This document shows, in pieces, positions 54,798 to 64,000 of a stretch of DNA of 64,000 nt. Under the pieces are notes generated by a model that did not search any database, was not told the origin of the DNA, and saw nothing but the letters and a program-made list of their open reading frames with translations. Positions within the stretch are counted from its first letter, which is position 1, and every line of letters starts with the position of its first letter. The position numbers and the translations under genes are program-made. The stretch lies in NCBI GenBank assembly GCA_963576475.1, contig OY754982.1, positions 9,092,261-9,156,260 of the forward strand, read 5' to 3'. The stretch comes from Molanna angustata (lineage: Eukaryota > Arthropoda > Insecta > Trichoptera > Molannidae).

Positions 54798-55873
54798 TTC
54801 GTTTTTATGTGAATGAAGATAAAAATGAATCACAAAAATAATCACAATAAAAATTAAACTGCTGCTTGTATTGCTCAAACATTTTTTATAAGCAATGTGA
54901 TGAAGTAACTGTGTAATTTAAAAAAATTCGAATCCTTTGTAAAATCATATTTATTTTCAGAAAATCGGAAGAACGGAATTACCACAACCTTTTAAATATT
55001 TGAGTAGGAAAACTTAAAAACTCTTTGTTCAAACTTTAACTAATGGAAGATCGATCTCGGAAGTTAAATTGAATTATCGGTATCTCTAATAGACAAAAAG
55101 ATTAAGCCCGATCTCTATGGAGTTGCTCTTTCCCTTAAACAAGTTGACTCTTGTGCCCGCTTCCTATTGTTATAATAACTTTAAAAGAATATGATGTTTA
55201 TACAATGTTGTAAAGCTTTCACAGACGAAACTCCGCTAAAAAGCTTTTAGTTTTGAATAAAACTATAGGAGCTCTAAGGTAAAACTTTTATGAAATGTTT
55301 ATCTTACATTCTACCACTGAAAAAAAAACAGCTAACGACCATCTCGATTTTCATGTTTTATTTATTTCATAGTCAGATTATGAATGGAAAATTGAATGAT
55401 ATGTGTATTTACATATTCACACTTGTTATTTAGTATATAGAGAAAACACGGTGAGTGGTGATATGGTATTTTGGTCCCCCTAAGGCACACATACGAGTAC
55501 CAAGAGGTAGAATATAATATATTACAAGGGTGGTCATTCACTAGACCTTAGAAAAGGCACTATTCATTTTACCAATGTCGATAGATCAGCCAAAGTTGAT
55601 ATTAAACGCGAAAATTTTCGACACAAATACTTAAATAATATGTTAAGAAAACTAATTTATTTGAAAAATGTGATGCGAATACATAATAATCTTTTTCCTA
55701 ACCTCAAATTTCAAAGGTGTTGATAAAATTATTTATGATATCAATAGAACACGTTAACTAAAATACATACAATACGAATGGTACTTACATATTAAATTAC
55801 ACTTTGCAATATGTGAAAATAAAACTGTGTACTCCTTGATGAATGCACGACATAGATAGTTTTTATCATAGAT
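54798..55873. other. Stretch without recognisable feature
   Basis: AT-rich; short frames only. 52817-53286 and 54031-54461 are likewise featureless. Confidence 0.35.
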
Positions 55874-56036
55874 CAGGGGGGCAAGTCTGGTTCGACCGGC
55901 GAAATCAAAATCCTAGTGATAACCCATATCATGGATATAAAGATATCATAGAACTCCATATAATAATATTATATTTATGATATGGGTAATCGTGGGGGTT
56001 TTGATTTCGCCGGTTGGATCAGACTTGCCCCCCCTG
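55874..56036. mobile_element. Palindromic MITE, AAGTCTG-type, complete
   Basis: CAGGGGGGCAAGTCTGG pairs with CAGACTTGCCCCCCCTG; the arms pair almost throughout (CGGCGAAATCAAAA against TTTTGATTTCGCCG). The best-preserved copy. Confidence 0.8.
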
Positions 56037-56183
56037 GTCTAATGACTTTTCAAACTTAAAAAATAATATATTGCGGTCGAATTTTGACCTCTGCGCTATC
56101 AATAGTATTATTAAATAATGTACTATGTAAAGACATTTTAATCTGATTTTTCTACGCAATGCACATACTGTCACATATGTATC

Positions 56184-56345
56184 GTCGGCCTTCGTGGCTC
56201 AGTTGGTTTGGTATCTGAGTGCTGATCCCGGTGGAGACGCAGTTTTTAATCGTGTCTTCAGTCTGGATCTGTGAGACGATTAAAATAGTAAGTCTCCAGA
56301 ATGTGGCAACATGTTATTGGGTGCTTGTTAAATGAATATCGATAG
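56184..56345 (+). mobile_element. tRNA-derived SINE (family B), B box deleted
   Basis: Same start (GGCCTTCGTGGCTCAGTTGG) and body as 7894-8095, but about 23 bases spanning the B box are missing between GCTGATCC and CGGTGGAGACG, so it could not be transcribed by RNA polymerase III as it stands. Confidence 0.7.
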
Positions 56346-56349
56346 GTAT

Positions 56350-56712
56350 ACCTTGTATCCTTTTATCCTCGTGGATTGTTCCCGATTATTGGACCACGCA
56401 ATTCCTTACTGGACACGGCAGTTTCAAAAGCTATCTCTTTCGTTTTCACTTATCCGATTCGTCCTCATGTCAGCTTTGTGATAACCCTGAACAGATTTCT
56501 GAGCATATCCTATGGGAATGCACTAACTTCTCCGTGTCAACTTTCCGACGAGAACTCTACGACGATGTCCGAGGGAATTTCTTTGGACCCATTGGACATG
56601 CGGACCTTGTAGCCACGAAGAGCAATTTTAGGGCTTTCAAGACTTTCTGTCTTAAATTCGGTGCACTATTATCTTCACTATCACTGAGCAGTGAGCCAGT
56701 TGTTTCAACATG
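56350..56712 (+). mobile_element. R1/Jockey-type LINE C-terminal fragment
   Basis: The frame reads VPDYWTTQFLTGHGSFKSYL, then CQLCDNPEQISEHILWEC (a CCHC zinc-knuckle-like motif, C-x2-C-x8-H-x4-C) up to TGA near 56711. This is the typical end of R1/Jockey-clade ORF2. Confidence 0.75.
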
Positions 56713-57471
56713 ATTAGCTCTCTTTGGCACATTAAGTGCAGTGTCTGCAAGGTTTTAGAGTTCTCCGGACTCTTCATATGTTCTTTGTGTTCTTTCAGAG
56801 TTTTGCAAGGGGCCGTTATTAGTCCCCATAAGCAGAACGGGTGGTGGTGGGGGAAGAACAGGTATACCTTGTGTATCTGCACAATATTCTAAATAATCGC
56901 GTTGACTACCCATATTTATTGGGAAAAATATCTCAGAGTTCCTACGCGATTTACCAGAAAAAAATGATCCCTTTAGTATTTCGGCAGTACGTAATAACTA
57001 CACAAACAAATTGTTCATCATAAGAGCTTGTTCCAAATTTAATATAAACTGTGGAAATAGAAACATTTTTTCTGAATCTTCGGAGGCATTTAAGCGATGA
57101 CTACAAAGCAATTTTACAATGTAATAAACTTATTTCTCTCTAGTGTATGTACGTATGTGTGTGCGTGCCTGCGTGCGTGCGTGTGTGTATGCGTTTGCAT
57201 GTTTGTATGTGAAAAGGTAAATAATATTATGATAAATTATTATAGATGCATAGCGTCTTAAACCTGTGTATTGTTAAAGAAAAATAATTTGTGTATGTAT
57301 GTACTTATTTTAATTTTTGTATTTATTTATCAGATTCTGTTATTTTTCACAGCAGTAACAAATTAGGTCCTTCTCTTATTTTTAACAAAGTTAAATATAT
57401 AATTAATTTTTGTAAAAATGTACCACAAAGACAAAAACACGATATTTGATAGTACATACTTTTATGATTAT
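56713..57471. other. Stretch with a degenerate GT/GCGT-rich tract
   Basis: 57145-57215 holds irregular GTATGTGTGTGCGTGC-type simple sequence; the rest is AT-rich and without coding signal. Confidence 0.4.
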
Positions 57472-57808
57472 TTCTTCTTCTTCTTCGATGGCTCTACGGC
57501 CCATATCGAGCCTTGGCCTCCATGAGTTTTCGCCTCCAACCTCTCCTGTCTCCCGCCTCGGCCTTCCAATTTGTTGCCTGGAGCAGTTCGGCAGCATCCC
57601 TCCTAACTTTGTTCTCCCACCGCAGCCTTGGTCTCTCGACCCTCCTTCTTACACCTGGGTGCCCTTCCAGGATCCTTTTTGGTGCCCGTGATGACGGCAT
57701 TATCTGCACATGTCCGGCCCATCTTAGCCTGTTCAGTCTGGCATGTACAGATATTCTTTGTACCTTGTATATGCTCATCGTTGTAGCGCACTCTCCAGCC
57801 TTCGCCAT
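57472..57808 (-). mobile_element. LINE 3' end with GAA tail
   Basis: The minus-strand frame reads ARLNRLRWAGHVQIMPSSRA, RPRLRWENKVRRDAAELL and AGDRRGWRRKLMEAKARYG, an RT/endonuclease C-terminus, followed by GAAGAAGAAGAA. Open but 5'-truncated. Confidence 0.72.
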
Positions 57809-58758
57809 TATTCACGGGCCCCAGTTTTATGTTTATTTAATGTACATTATTTTTTCTGTTTATTTTTATAAAACTGTATTTGTCCCTTAAATAAATAAAT
57901 AACGTAATGGAGTTATCGTCGTGGTGGCATGTAGTAATATTGTTAATCTTTTGTTTTCAATTTCTAGATCTTTTTGATTCAGATTCACCATCATGCATGT
58001 ACGGTAATTGATTGATGTATTTTGTAATTGTGACTGTTTGTAACCGTAAATAAATAAACAAATAGTACCCGTTAGTTGACTGAGCAGTAATATGAAATGA
58101 TAATAAAAAAAACGTTACAATAATACTTATTGACGAACATAGTTTGACTGGTTATAACTAGTAAAGTACACAAATGCGCAATTTCATAATATTACCTACA
58201 TCCCGTCAGCTATAAAACCTAGTGTTAAATTCCAAATTCCAACACTCTATAATGGAACTAATCGTGTTAAATTAGGAAAGCATCCACCCCTTCCCTTACT
58301 CGCATTTACAGACTGTTTGGGTGGTGTATGTGCATACAGAAATCGAGTTTCTATGCAAATGAGAAGGTGGCATCGCCCAAGTTATATACCCTTGTTTAGT
58401 TTAAACTGTGAAATGTATGAGGTGTTTGCAATATTCCCAGATAGAACTGCAGACGCAAACAAACCTTCATACGTGGCGAAATTTATAGCCACACGTCCCC
58501 GTAGGTACTCGCTCATTTTTATATAAAATCACTTGTAAATTGCTTTGTGTATCACTTGTATATTGCTTTAAATAAATTTTTAAATCAAGTTAATGAGTAA
58601 ACTAAGTATAGGTATATGTATTTGATACTTTATCAAACTTAAAAATTATCGAAGGATAATTCTAGAAAAAGTCTATATTATTCATTGGTACCTACTCTTG
58701 ATTTTGTTTATAATATTATTTTTTTTAAATTACTTACTTATTTTACGTGTCCGACGGT
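57809..58758. other. Stretch with LINE-tail-like sequence
   Basis: CCTTAAATAAATAAATAAC at 57885 and CGTAAATAAATAAAC at 58043 look like plus-strand retroposon tails. A 69-codon frame at 58317-58526 has no recognisable domain. Confidence 0.35.
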
Positions 58759-59037
58759 TCAAACCCTGCCACTATAATATACGGCGACTACTATCGCCTT
58801 GTCGTTTGCCATAATCAGGTCTCCCGGAATGCATCCTTCCCCTATAAGTGGACACATCAGAAGGTGACTCTCATCCTGGGTTACGCCGCAGTCACATAGA
58901 GAGTCATCTTGAGAGAGGTACCCCCATTTTGCGAGGTTCACTCTACATCGTGTGACACCGACCCTTAATCTGTTGAGAGTAGTCCATATACAGTAGAGTA
59001 GGCCTTCTCCTATTGGGATACCATGACGTGGATGCAT
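58759..59037 (-). mobile_element. LINE C-terminal fragment
   Basis: The minus-strand frame reads WTTLNRLRVGVTRCRVNLAK, then CDCGVTQDESHLLMCPL, a zinc-binding RT/RNase H tail block of non-LTR elements. Both ends are missing. Confidence 0.72.
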
Positions 59038-59194
59038 CCACAGCCCCGCTCCAAAGTCCTGCTTCCACAGAACCTCTTTCCTTTGTTGTGAGTTTTTAAT
59101 CGGGTTGCTGCTTTTAATGAAGCTGTTCTAGGACTTCAGACGTGAGGCTGTTGGTTGGTGGTGATATAGAAGGTGCCTACGATCGTGAGATTGT

Positions 59195-59464
59195 TTGTAC
59201 CTCTCTGCATCTGCAGATGGTAATAATATTAATAATTTTTATATTTGTGACAGCCGTCGCTTGGCGCGGATCAGCTGTCGGGAAAATATTGTTACAAACA
59301 ACGAAAAAATGAAAATTGTGGACTGTATAATTATGATGGAGAAAGGAGGAAAGGACTCACCTGAGGACGAAGTCGCTCTTCTTCTTCTAAACGCCGCGCT
59401 GTGTTCTTATGCACTCAGACTCGAGGAATCACAAGCACGACACGGCGCGACACACAATGTCTAA
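59195..59464 (+). other. Unassigned 89-codon frame in a GC-richer patch
   Basis: The frame ends with EDEVALLLLNAALCSYALRL and a hydrophilic tail. The surroundings are richer in GC than the rest. It could be the start of a decayed transposon protein, but nothing firm identifies it; no introns or continuation are visible. Confidence 0.2.
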
Positions 59465-59877
59465 TTTTGACAGATAATGAGGAACGTCCGGCGGTTATTG
59501 GAAGACTTATTGACATGTGTCTTCCGCGATCTAGTGATCCTTTGGTTTATTCTGTACTTGGTAGCCATGTTATTTAAGTACATTTGTTTCGTATTTCGTA
59601 CAGTAAGACCAGAAATGACGAAACGCTAGATGTCTAGTTCAATTGGACTAAAATCCGTCACGATTTACGACCAGAAAATCCGTCTCGATAGGACCAGGTG
59701 AAGGTGGAAGGGACAGGGAAGGGGAAGGATGTCATTAAGCCTTGACTTTATGAAACAATATTAATTGGTTGTAATTATTGCAACACATTTTGTGCATGCC
59801 ACACCGTCAGAATCATGTCAGAATAATAAAGGTTGAAATTATTCCAAGAATGATATTTTAAAGATTTTTTTTAAAAT

Positions 59878-59993
59878 CAGGGGGCAAGTCTGGTGCAACA
59901 GGCGAAATAAAAACCCTCGTCATTACCCATATCATGGATATAATATCATATATATTTCTATCACATCTAAATATATTATAGAACTCCATAAGA
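59878..59993. mobile_element. Palindromic MITE, AAGTCTG-type, right arm lost
   Basis: CAGGGGGCAAGTCTGGTGC and ATTACCCATATCATGG are intact; the sequence leaves the family after GAACTCCATAAG. Confidence 0.65.
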
Positions 59994-60022
59994 CTCTGGA
60001 ATAAGACTGAATTATTATTATT

Positions 60023-60371
60023 GACACGCATGTTTTTTATAAGAAAACAAAATGTTTTAAATATTCAATTATTGTGGATTATGGTTTTACAGTATTTTTT
60101 TAACATGGCAACGTAGCCAGCAATTAGGATTTGGGTCCATTATACAATTCCGAAGAAGCGGATTTTAAAAAGACCCGGGTTGTAAGAAGGTGGAAACACA
60201 GAATTCGGAAGATCGTTCTACACCCGGGCTGCTGTGTTAATAAGAGAGTTCGAGAAGCGATTGTTTCGTCTATGAATGTTGACGGTTTACTTTGAACGGT
60301 TTGCTACGTGTTCTTCAACTACACAAACTGTCGTCATCGACAGTTGGTTCTCATGTGTTACATGCAACTAG
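60023..60371 (+). mobile_element. Helitron-like element, degraded 3' part
   Basis: ATAAGAAAACAAAATG and the terminal block TCGACAGTTGG...CAACTAG followed by T are recognisable. About 200 bases in the middle (60085-60295) are unrelated to the family and look like an insertion. Confidence 0.5.
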
Positions 60372-61027
60372 TAATTTAGTAGGTATGTATGTGTGGTTTT
60401 CTGATAGACCAAAAAGTTGAATAAAGCCTCGCAAAATGACGGTTTTTGAGTATGTATTCTCGTTTTGAGTATTTCTCAGTGACATTTCTACCTACGCGTT
60501 TGGTGGTTCGTCCTGAGAGCACAAGAAGTAGGTAAAGTTGTTGAAATTAATGAATTTTCTGTATAAAATCTAAGTTGAGATGGTTTGTCTGCACGTGACA
60601 TTTCGTTTACCTTACTTTCAATTGAAAAAGTTTTATTAAGTTTCAATCGAGTCGAGGATGTCTCAAGATATTTTTTAAATTCAAAGTCACTTAAAACTTA
60701 AAATATATAAATGTCTATTTCAAAAACACGTGTCAACAATGTGAACTTATAATTATTCACTAGGCAAGTGAGTTTGATTATTTTAGTTATAGTCGAAATA
60801 AATAATTTATGTGCGCTGAATTTAATGAAAATCTATGATAAATCAATAATAGACGAATATTTTCAATTACTTGTATGTTTTAAGGTGGTTCAGCTAAATG
60901 GGACTAAGGATAGGGCAAAGAAGTAAAATTATACTTACCGTTAGGAATCAAGTTGTATGAAATGTTACCTACCTGTTATTTTTCCTGAGGATCATGAAAT
61001 TTTAATAAATCGAACTATTGTTAAAGT
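60372..61027. other. Stretch without recognisable feature
   Basis: AT-rich, no frame or repeat recognised; 61386-61789 and 63491-63760 are similar. Confidence 0.35.
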
Positions 61028-61385
61028 TCATCTTCTTCTTCTTGTGGCGCTCCTAACAGAGCTTGGCGACCATCACACCAACTCCATCTCGATTCTGCGC
61101 CAACCCAATGAGTGACGCCGCATGCGGATTTTTAAGCCACGATATTCTTGTACGCCCCATACTCCGTCTTCCCTCTATCTTTGCCTTCACCATAAGTTGT
61201 AGAAGGGCATATTTATCAATACGGAATATGTGGCCAAAATATGTGGCTTTGCGTCACTTGACAGTGGTCAGAAACTCTTTCTCTTTCATTGAAGACTATC
61301 GACCCATGAGATGCGCATCAACATTTTGTAAAGCCACATCTCGAATGCTTAAATTTTATTTACTGTTGAGATTTTGAGAGGCCAA
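61028..61385 (-). mobile_element. LINE 3' end with AAG tail
   Basis: On the minus strand: PHIFWPHIPY, LLQLMVKAKIEGRRSMGRTR and SWLKNPHAAS, with stops, then AAGAAGAAG. A degenerate RT C-terminus; the open plus-strand frame over it is a shadow. Confidence 0.6.
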
Positions 61386-61789
61386 CCTTCCTATGCACTC
61401 CTCGCAACAGTACTGGCAACTCGTATGCTTTAACAGTTCTCCGTCTTGTACTAAGCTTTAGATCTCGGTTACCTACATAGCAGTTTGTGCTTATTATAAG
61501 TTCATCTATTTAAATTATTTTGTAAAATCTTAATCAAACCTCAACCAGTCTTCTGCAGTCCTTAATTGTATGTATATAGTTCTATAGTATAGTGATATAT
61601 ACACGTTTTGTATATAGGTCTAGACGTATATACAAGTTAAGTTAAACCAATAGTCTTGTAATAATTATCTTTAGATATGGTTTTAGCGCGAATTATTATT
61701 TGCAAGAAGAGTACCTATATCCTTTAAACAGGGACTTGCGAAACACTATTGTTCTCAATCTTTTTAATTTGCTTTATTTTAAAGAAAAT

Positions 61790-61985
61790 TATTTCACCGG
61801 ATTTGAATAGTGCTCCCACTCTTTTCTATTTTCATAGATTTTCTATTTTCATTTTCTCTTTAGTCGAATATACATAGCATAAAATAACATCTCACATACA
61901 TAGTTCAGCCATGAGGTTCACCACCCATTCTGAATGTTTGTAGTGCCTTTTAAGGATAGACCGAGATTGGTGTGTGGAGATATAC
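61790..61985 (+). repeat. Interspersed repeat, GAGCCGGGTAATCG type
   Basis: GAATAGTGCTCCCACT, AACATCTCACATACATAG and TGAGGTTCACCACCCATTC match 20255-20455. Confidence 0.5.
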
Positions 61986-62082
61986 GCATGTGTCGTGCTT
62001 TCTTTTGTATTGTAATGCACACCCGCACATATGTCGCTGGTAAATGAATGAAAGAATATAGGTAGGTATTCATGACATAATA

Positions 62083-62205
62083 TCCTGAGTTCGATTTTCA
62101 GCAGATAATTTTTTAAAATTATTTATAACACAAATCTTTCTTCTCTGGAATTGTCAATCGGCAGTAAACTCGCAACTTGCATAGGATGCAAGAAAAAGTA
62201 TTACA
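62083..62205 (+). mobile_element. SINE-like fragment (family C)
   Basis: CCTGAGTTCGATTTTCAGC, TTCTTCTCTGGAATTG and AAACTCGCAACTTGCATAGG match the B box and 3' body of the 11536 copy. Confidence 0.45.
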
Positions 62206-62472
62206 TTCATACCTTCAAAGCATGTCCCACAATGTGGAGTGATCAGCGATAGTTGTGCGTTTGTGGATTGCCTTATAAAAGGATGCACGACACGTGTGTG
62301 TGTCCCCACACGCCACTCTCTTCTTACTTGGAAAATGTAATAATCAAAATATTATCATAAAATAAGGTTAAGTATTATTATTATTATTAAAAAATGGTTC
62401 ATCGACAGATATCCAGTTTACAATTTTCATAAAAAGAAAACAATATTGGTTATTATTATGAGTGCTTGGTAT

Positions 62473-63490
62473 CTATTCTCCAATCTCGCACAGTAAATGT
62501 CGTATTCGACAATGTCGCCTAAAAAATATCGAATGAAATGTCGTATGGTAGGCTTTTAGCCTATTCTTGAAATCATTCGTCATTAAAATCGTTCGACATT
62601 GAAATGTCACATGAAAGAATAGGCAACATAGCATTTGGGATGCGTTTGAAATATTTTTTTGAGCATTTATTGCATATTTTTGCCGTTTTTTTCTATGGTT
62701 GTCAAAACACAGCCCTTTTAAGCCCTTTTTTTTCACAGCACTTAACATATTGTTCATTGTGACTGCTTGTGACGCTTCCTGAATTCTCGAACAATTAGTC
62801 ATTAATATTATAAAAAAATATCAGAAAACAACTATAAAAATTTAATTTACTTAGGTAATTTGTCAATTAATCAAATAATTTGTCTCTTACTTTTACACGT
62901 AAGAGACAAATTATTTGCAAATAAAGAACACAAGCATACAAACTAGACAAATATAAAGAAATATTGTGTACCTATATTGAAATATTCAATAGCAAACAAA
63001 TACCTACAAAACATATTAATGGAGAAATATGTGATAAGTAAACAAGGACATTAAAAACAAAACTTGTTTTTTGGAGTTCGTTACAAAATAGGAACATTTA
63101 CAAAAACTTATTAATGGAGATATATTAACAAAGTGAAAGAATCCAATGTTTTAAAATGTTTTCATCATCCATGTATTTTTATATGTACTGTTAAATAGAT
63201 AAAATAACTTATTCGTCGAATTGTTACTGTGACTACAAAATAACGAAAATACTTGTTGATACAGACGCTTGCCGTATGTAAATGCAATATGGCGACCATT
63301 TTTGACAGATAAAATCATGCGACTTGCATGCGACATTGAATGTCGAGTGGTCCTATACCACTCGTCAAAATCTCGAATGATTTTCATTCGACTATGTCGC
63401 ATGTGAGACTCAAGAATAGCATATTCTAGAAATCGTGCGAAAGTAATAATATGTCGCATACGACATCGATAGTGCGAGATTGGAGAATAG
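62473..63490. mobile_element. DNA element with sub-terminal ATGTCG repeats (about 1.0 kb)
   Basis: CTATTCTCCAATCTCGCAC at the left matches the complement of GTGCGAGATTGGAGAATAG at the right. Multiple ATGTCGYAT, CGACAT and AGAATAG motifs occupy about 160 bases inside each end, while the middle is AT-rich. Two minus-strand frames of 109 and 118 codons overlap the repeats and resemble no protein I know; I treat them as chance. Confidence 0.7.
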
Positions 63491-63849
63491 GGTCCCTGGA
63501 CGTCCAATTATGTATGCACACTACATTACAAAATTCTCATATTCAATCACACACGTAAGTAAGAGTTACCTAAATAAGAGAAAATTAGGTTACAAAAGTA
63601 AAGTAAAAAAAGAAAAAAAAAATTAAGTTACATAAGTTATAGAAGTTATGTTGGCGCAGATGACAGATACTTCCCAATTGTACCTATCCTCATCTTCCTG
63701 ACATACCTAAACCTCTTCATACCTACATCCATACCTGAACGTAGCAACAATAATCTCGTCTCTGTCCGCGCGCGAGTAAGCCACATTCGTCAGTCTCGCA
63801 AATACGCGTCTCCATACACCACTTGTGTTGTACAAGCGCCGGCCGTGCG

Positions 63850-63995
63850 CACTTTTATAAAACCTCTAAATACGTTCGCGGCATTCGCATGTCTATTCAT
63901 TTTATTCTTACAGACAATTTGTGATATTATTGTTGAACTAGTGCCGAGAAGGAAGAACTAACGCGACAGAGAAAAGGAAGAAAACAGCTGGCACA
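63850..63995 (+). promoter_or_regulatory. Possible promoter and non-coding first exon of a gene beyond the right edge
   Basis: A GC-richer island (from about 63760) contains TATAAAA at 63856-63862 and, 100-140 bases later, purine-rich text ending in ACA followed by GTAAG at 63996, a donor-like site. No ATG-initiated frame of interest lies between. The combination fits a TATA promoter plus short 5' UTR exon; it could also be chance. Confidence 0.35.
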
Positions 63996-64000
63996 GTAAG

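Noticed and set aside
57513..57890. 125-codon plus-strand frame
   Set aside because: It lies opposite the recognisable LINE C-terminus on the minus strand.
62473..63507. Two minus-strand frames of 109 and 118 codons as transposon proteins
   Set aside because: They overlap the sub-terminal motif arrays, share no motif with known transposases and have repeat-driven composition.

Overview
The window looks like a piece of an insect nuclear genome, most probably a moth or butterfly. It is very AT-rich, has spliced genes with GT-AG introns of 0.4 to 17 kb, and is filled with the mixture typical of lepidopteran chromosomes: Helitron-like elements carrying microsatellites, tRNA-derived SINEs, 5'-truncated LINEs with TATG or GAA tails, and foldback or MITE elements. 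The encoded proteins are arthropod-like. The order is an inference; family or species cannot be read from the sequence.

Only two host genes can be assembled with confidence, and both appear intact. On the plus strand, seven coding exons between 3627 and 37209 join in frame into a 380-residue seven-pass membrane protein of the organic solute transporter alpha (SLC51A/OST-alpha) family. On the minus strand, five coding exons between 48747 and 42398 join into a 255-residue 20S proteasome subunit alpha type-3 (PSMA3, fly Prosalpha7). The genes are convergent, with about 5.2 kb between their stop codons. There is no sign that they work together. The last 150 bases may hold the TATA promoter and first non-coding exon of a third gene running off the right edge.

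Layout. 1-3.6 kb: sequence upstream of the transporter, with a SINE and a Helitron. 3.6-20.5 kb: intron 1, a stack of nested elements including a hAT element with an 8-bp target duplication, an RTE-like LINE with a 13-bp duplication, a long MITE with internal tandem repeats, a 41-43 bp minisatellite and a LINE inside a TTAA-flanked MITE. 20.7-31.6 kb: intron 2, holding the most striking object, an apparently complete pogo/Tigger-type DNA transposon at 25452-28347. It has perfect 25-bp terminal inverted repeats, a TA duplication and an uninterrupted 648-codon transposase with a C-terminal PHD finger, and it sits inside an older Helitron copy. 31.6-37.2 kb: transporter exons 3-7. 37-42 kb: AT-rich convergent intergenic DNA. 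42.4-48.7 kb: PSMA3, its introns carrying a LINE tail, an RTE-like LINE and perfect hairpins. 49-64 kb: gene-poor repeats, starting with two near-identical Helitron copies in tandem.

I found no CRISPR array, rRNA or convincing stand-alone tRNA gene. The strongest candidates for something not yet described are the PHD-bearing pogo element and the microsatellite-carrying Helitron family that serves as landing pad for other elements. Whether either is new cannot be decided without database searches.
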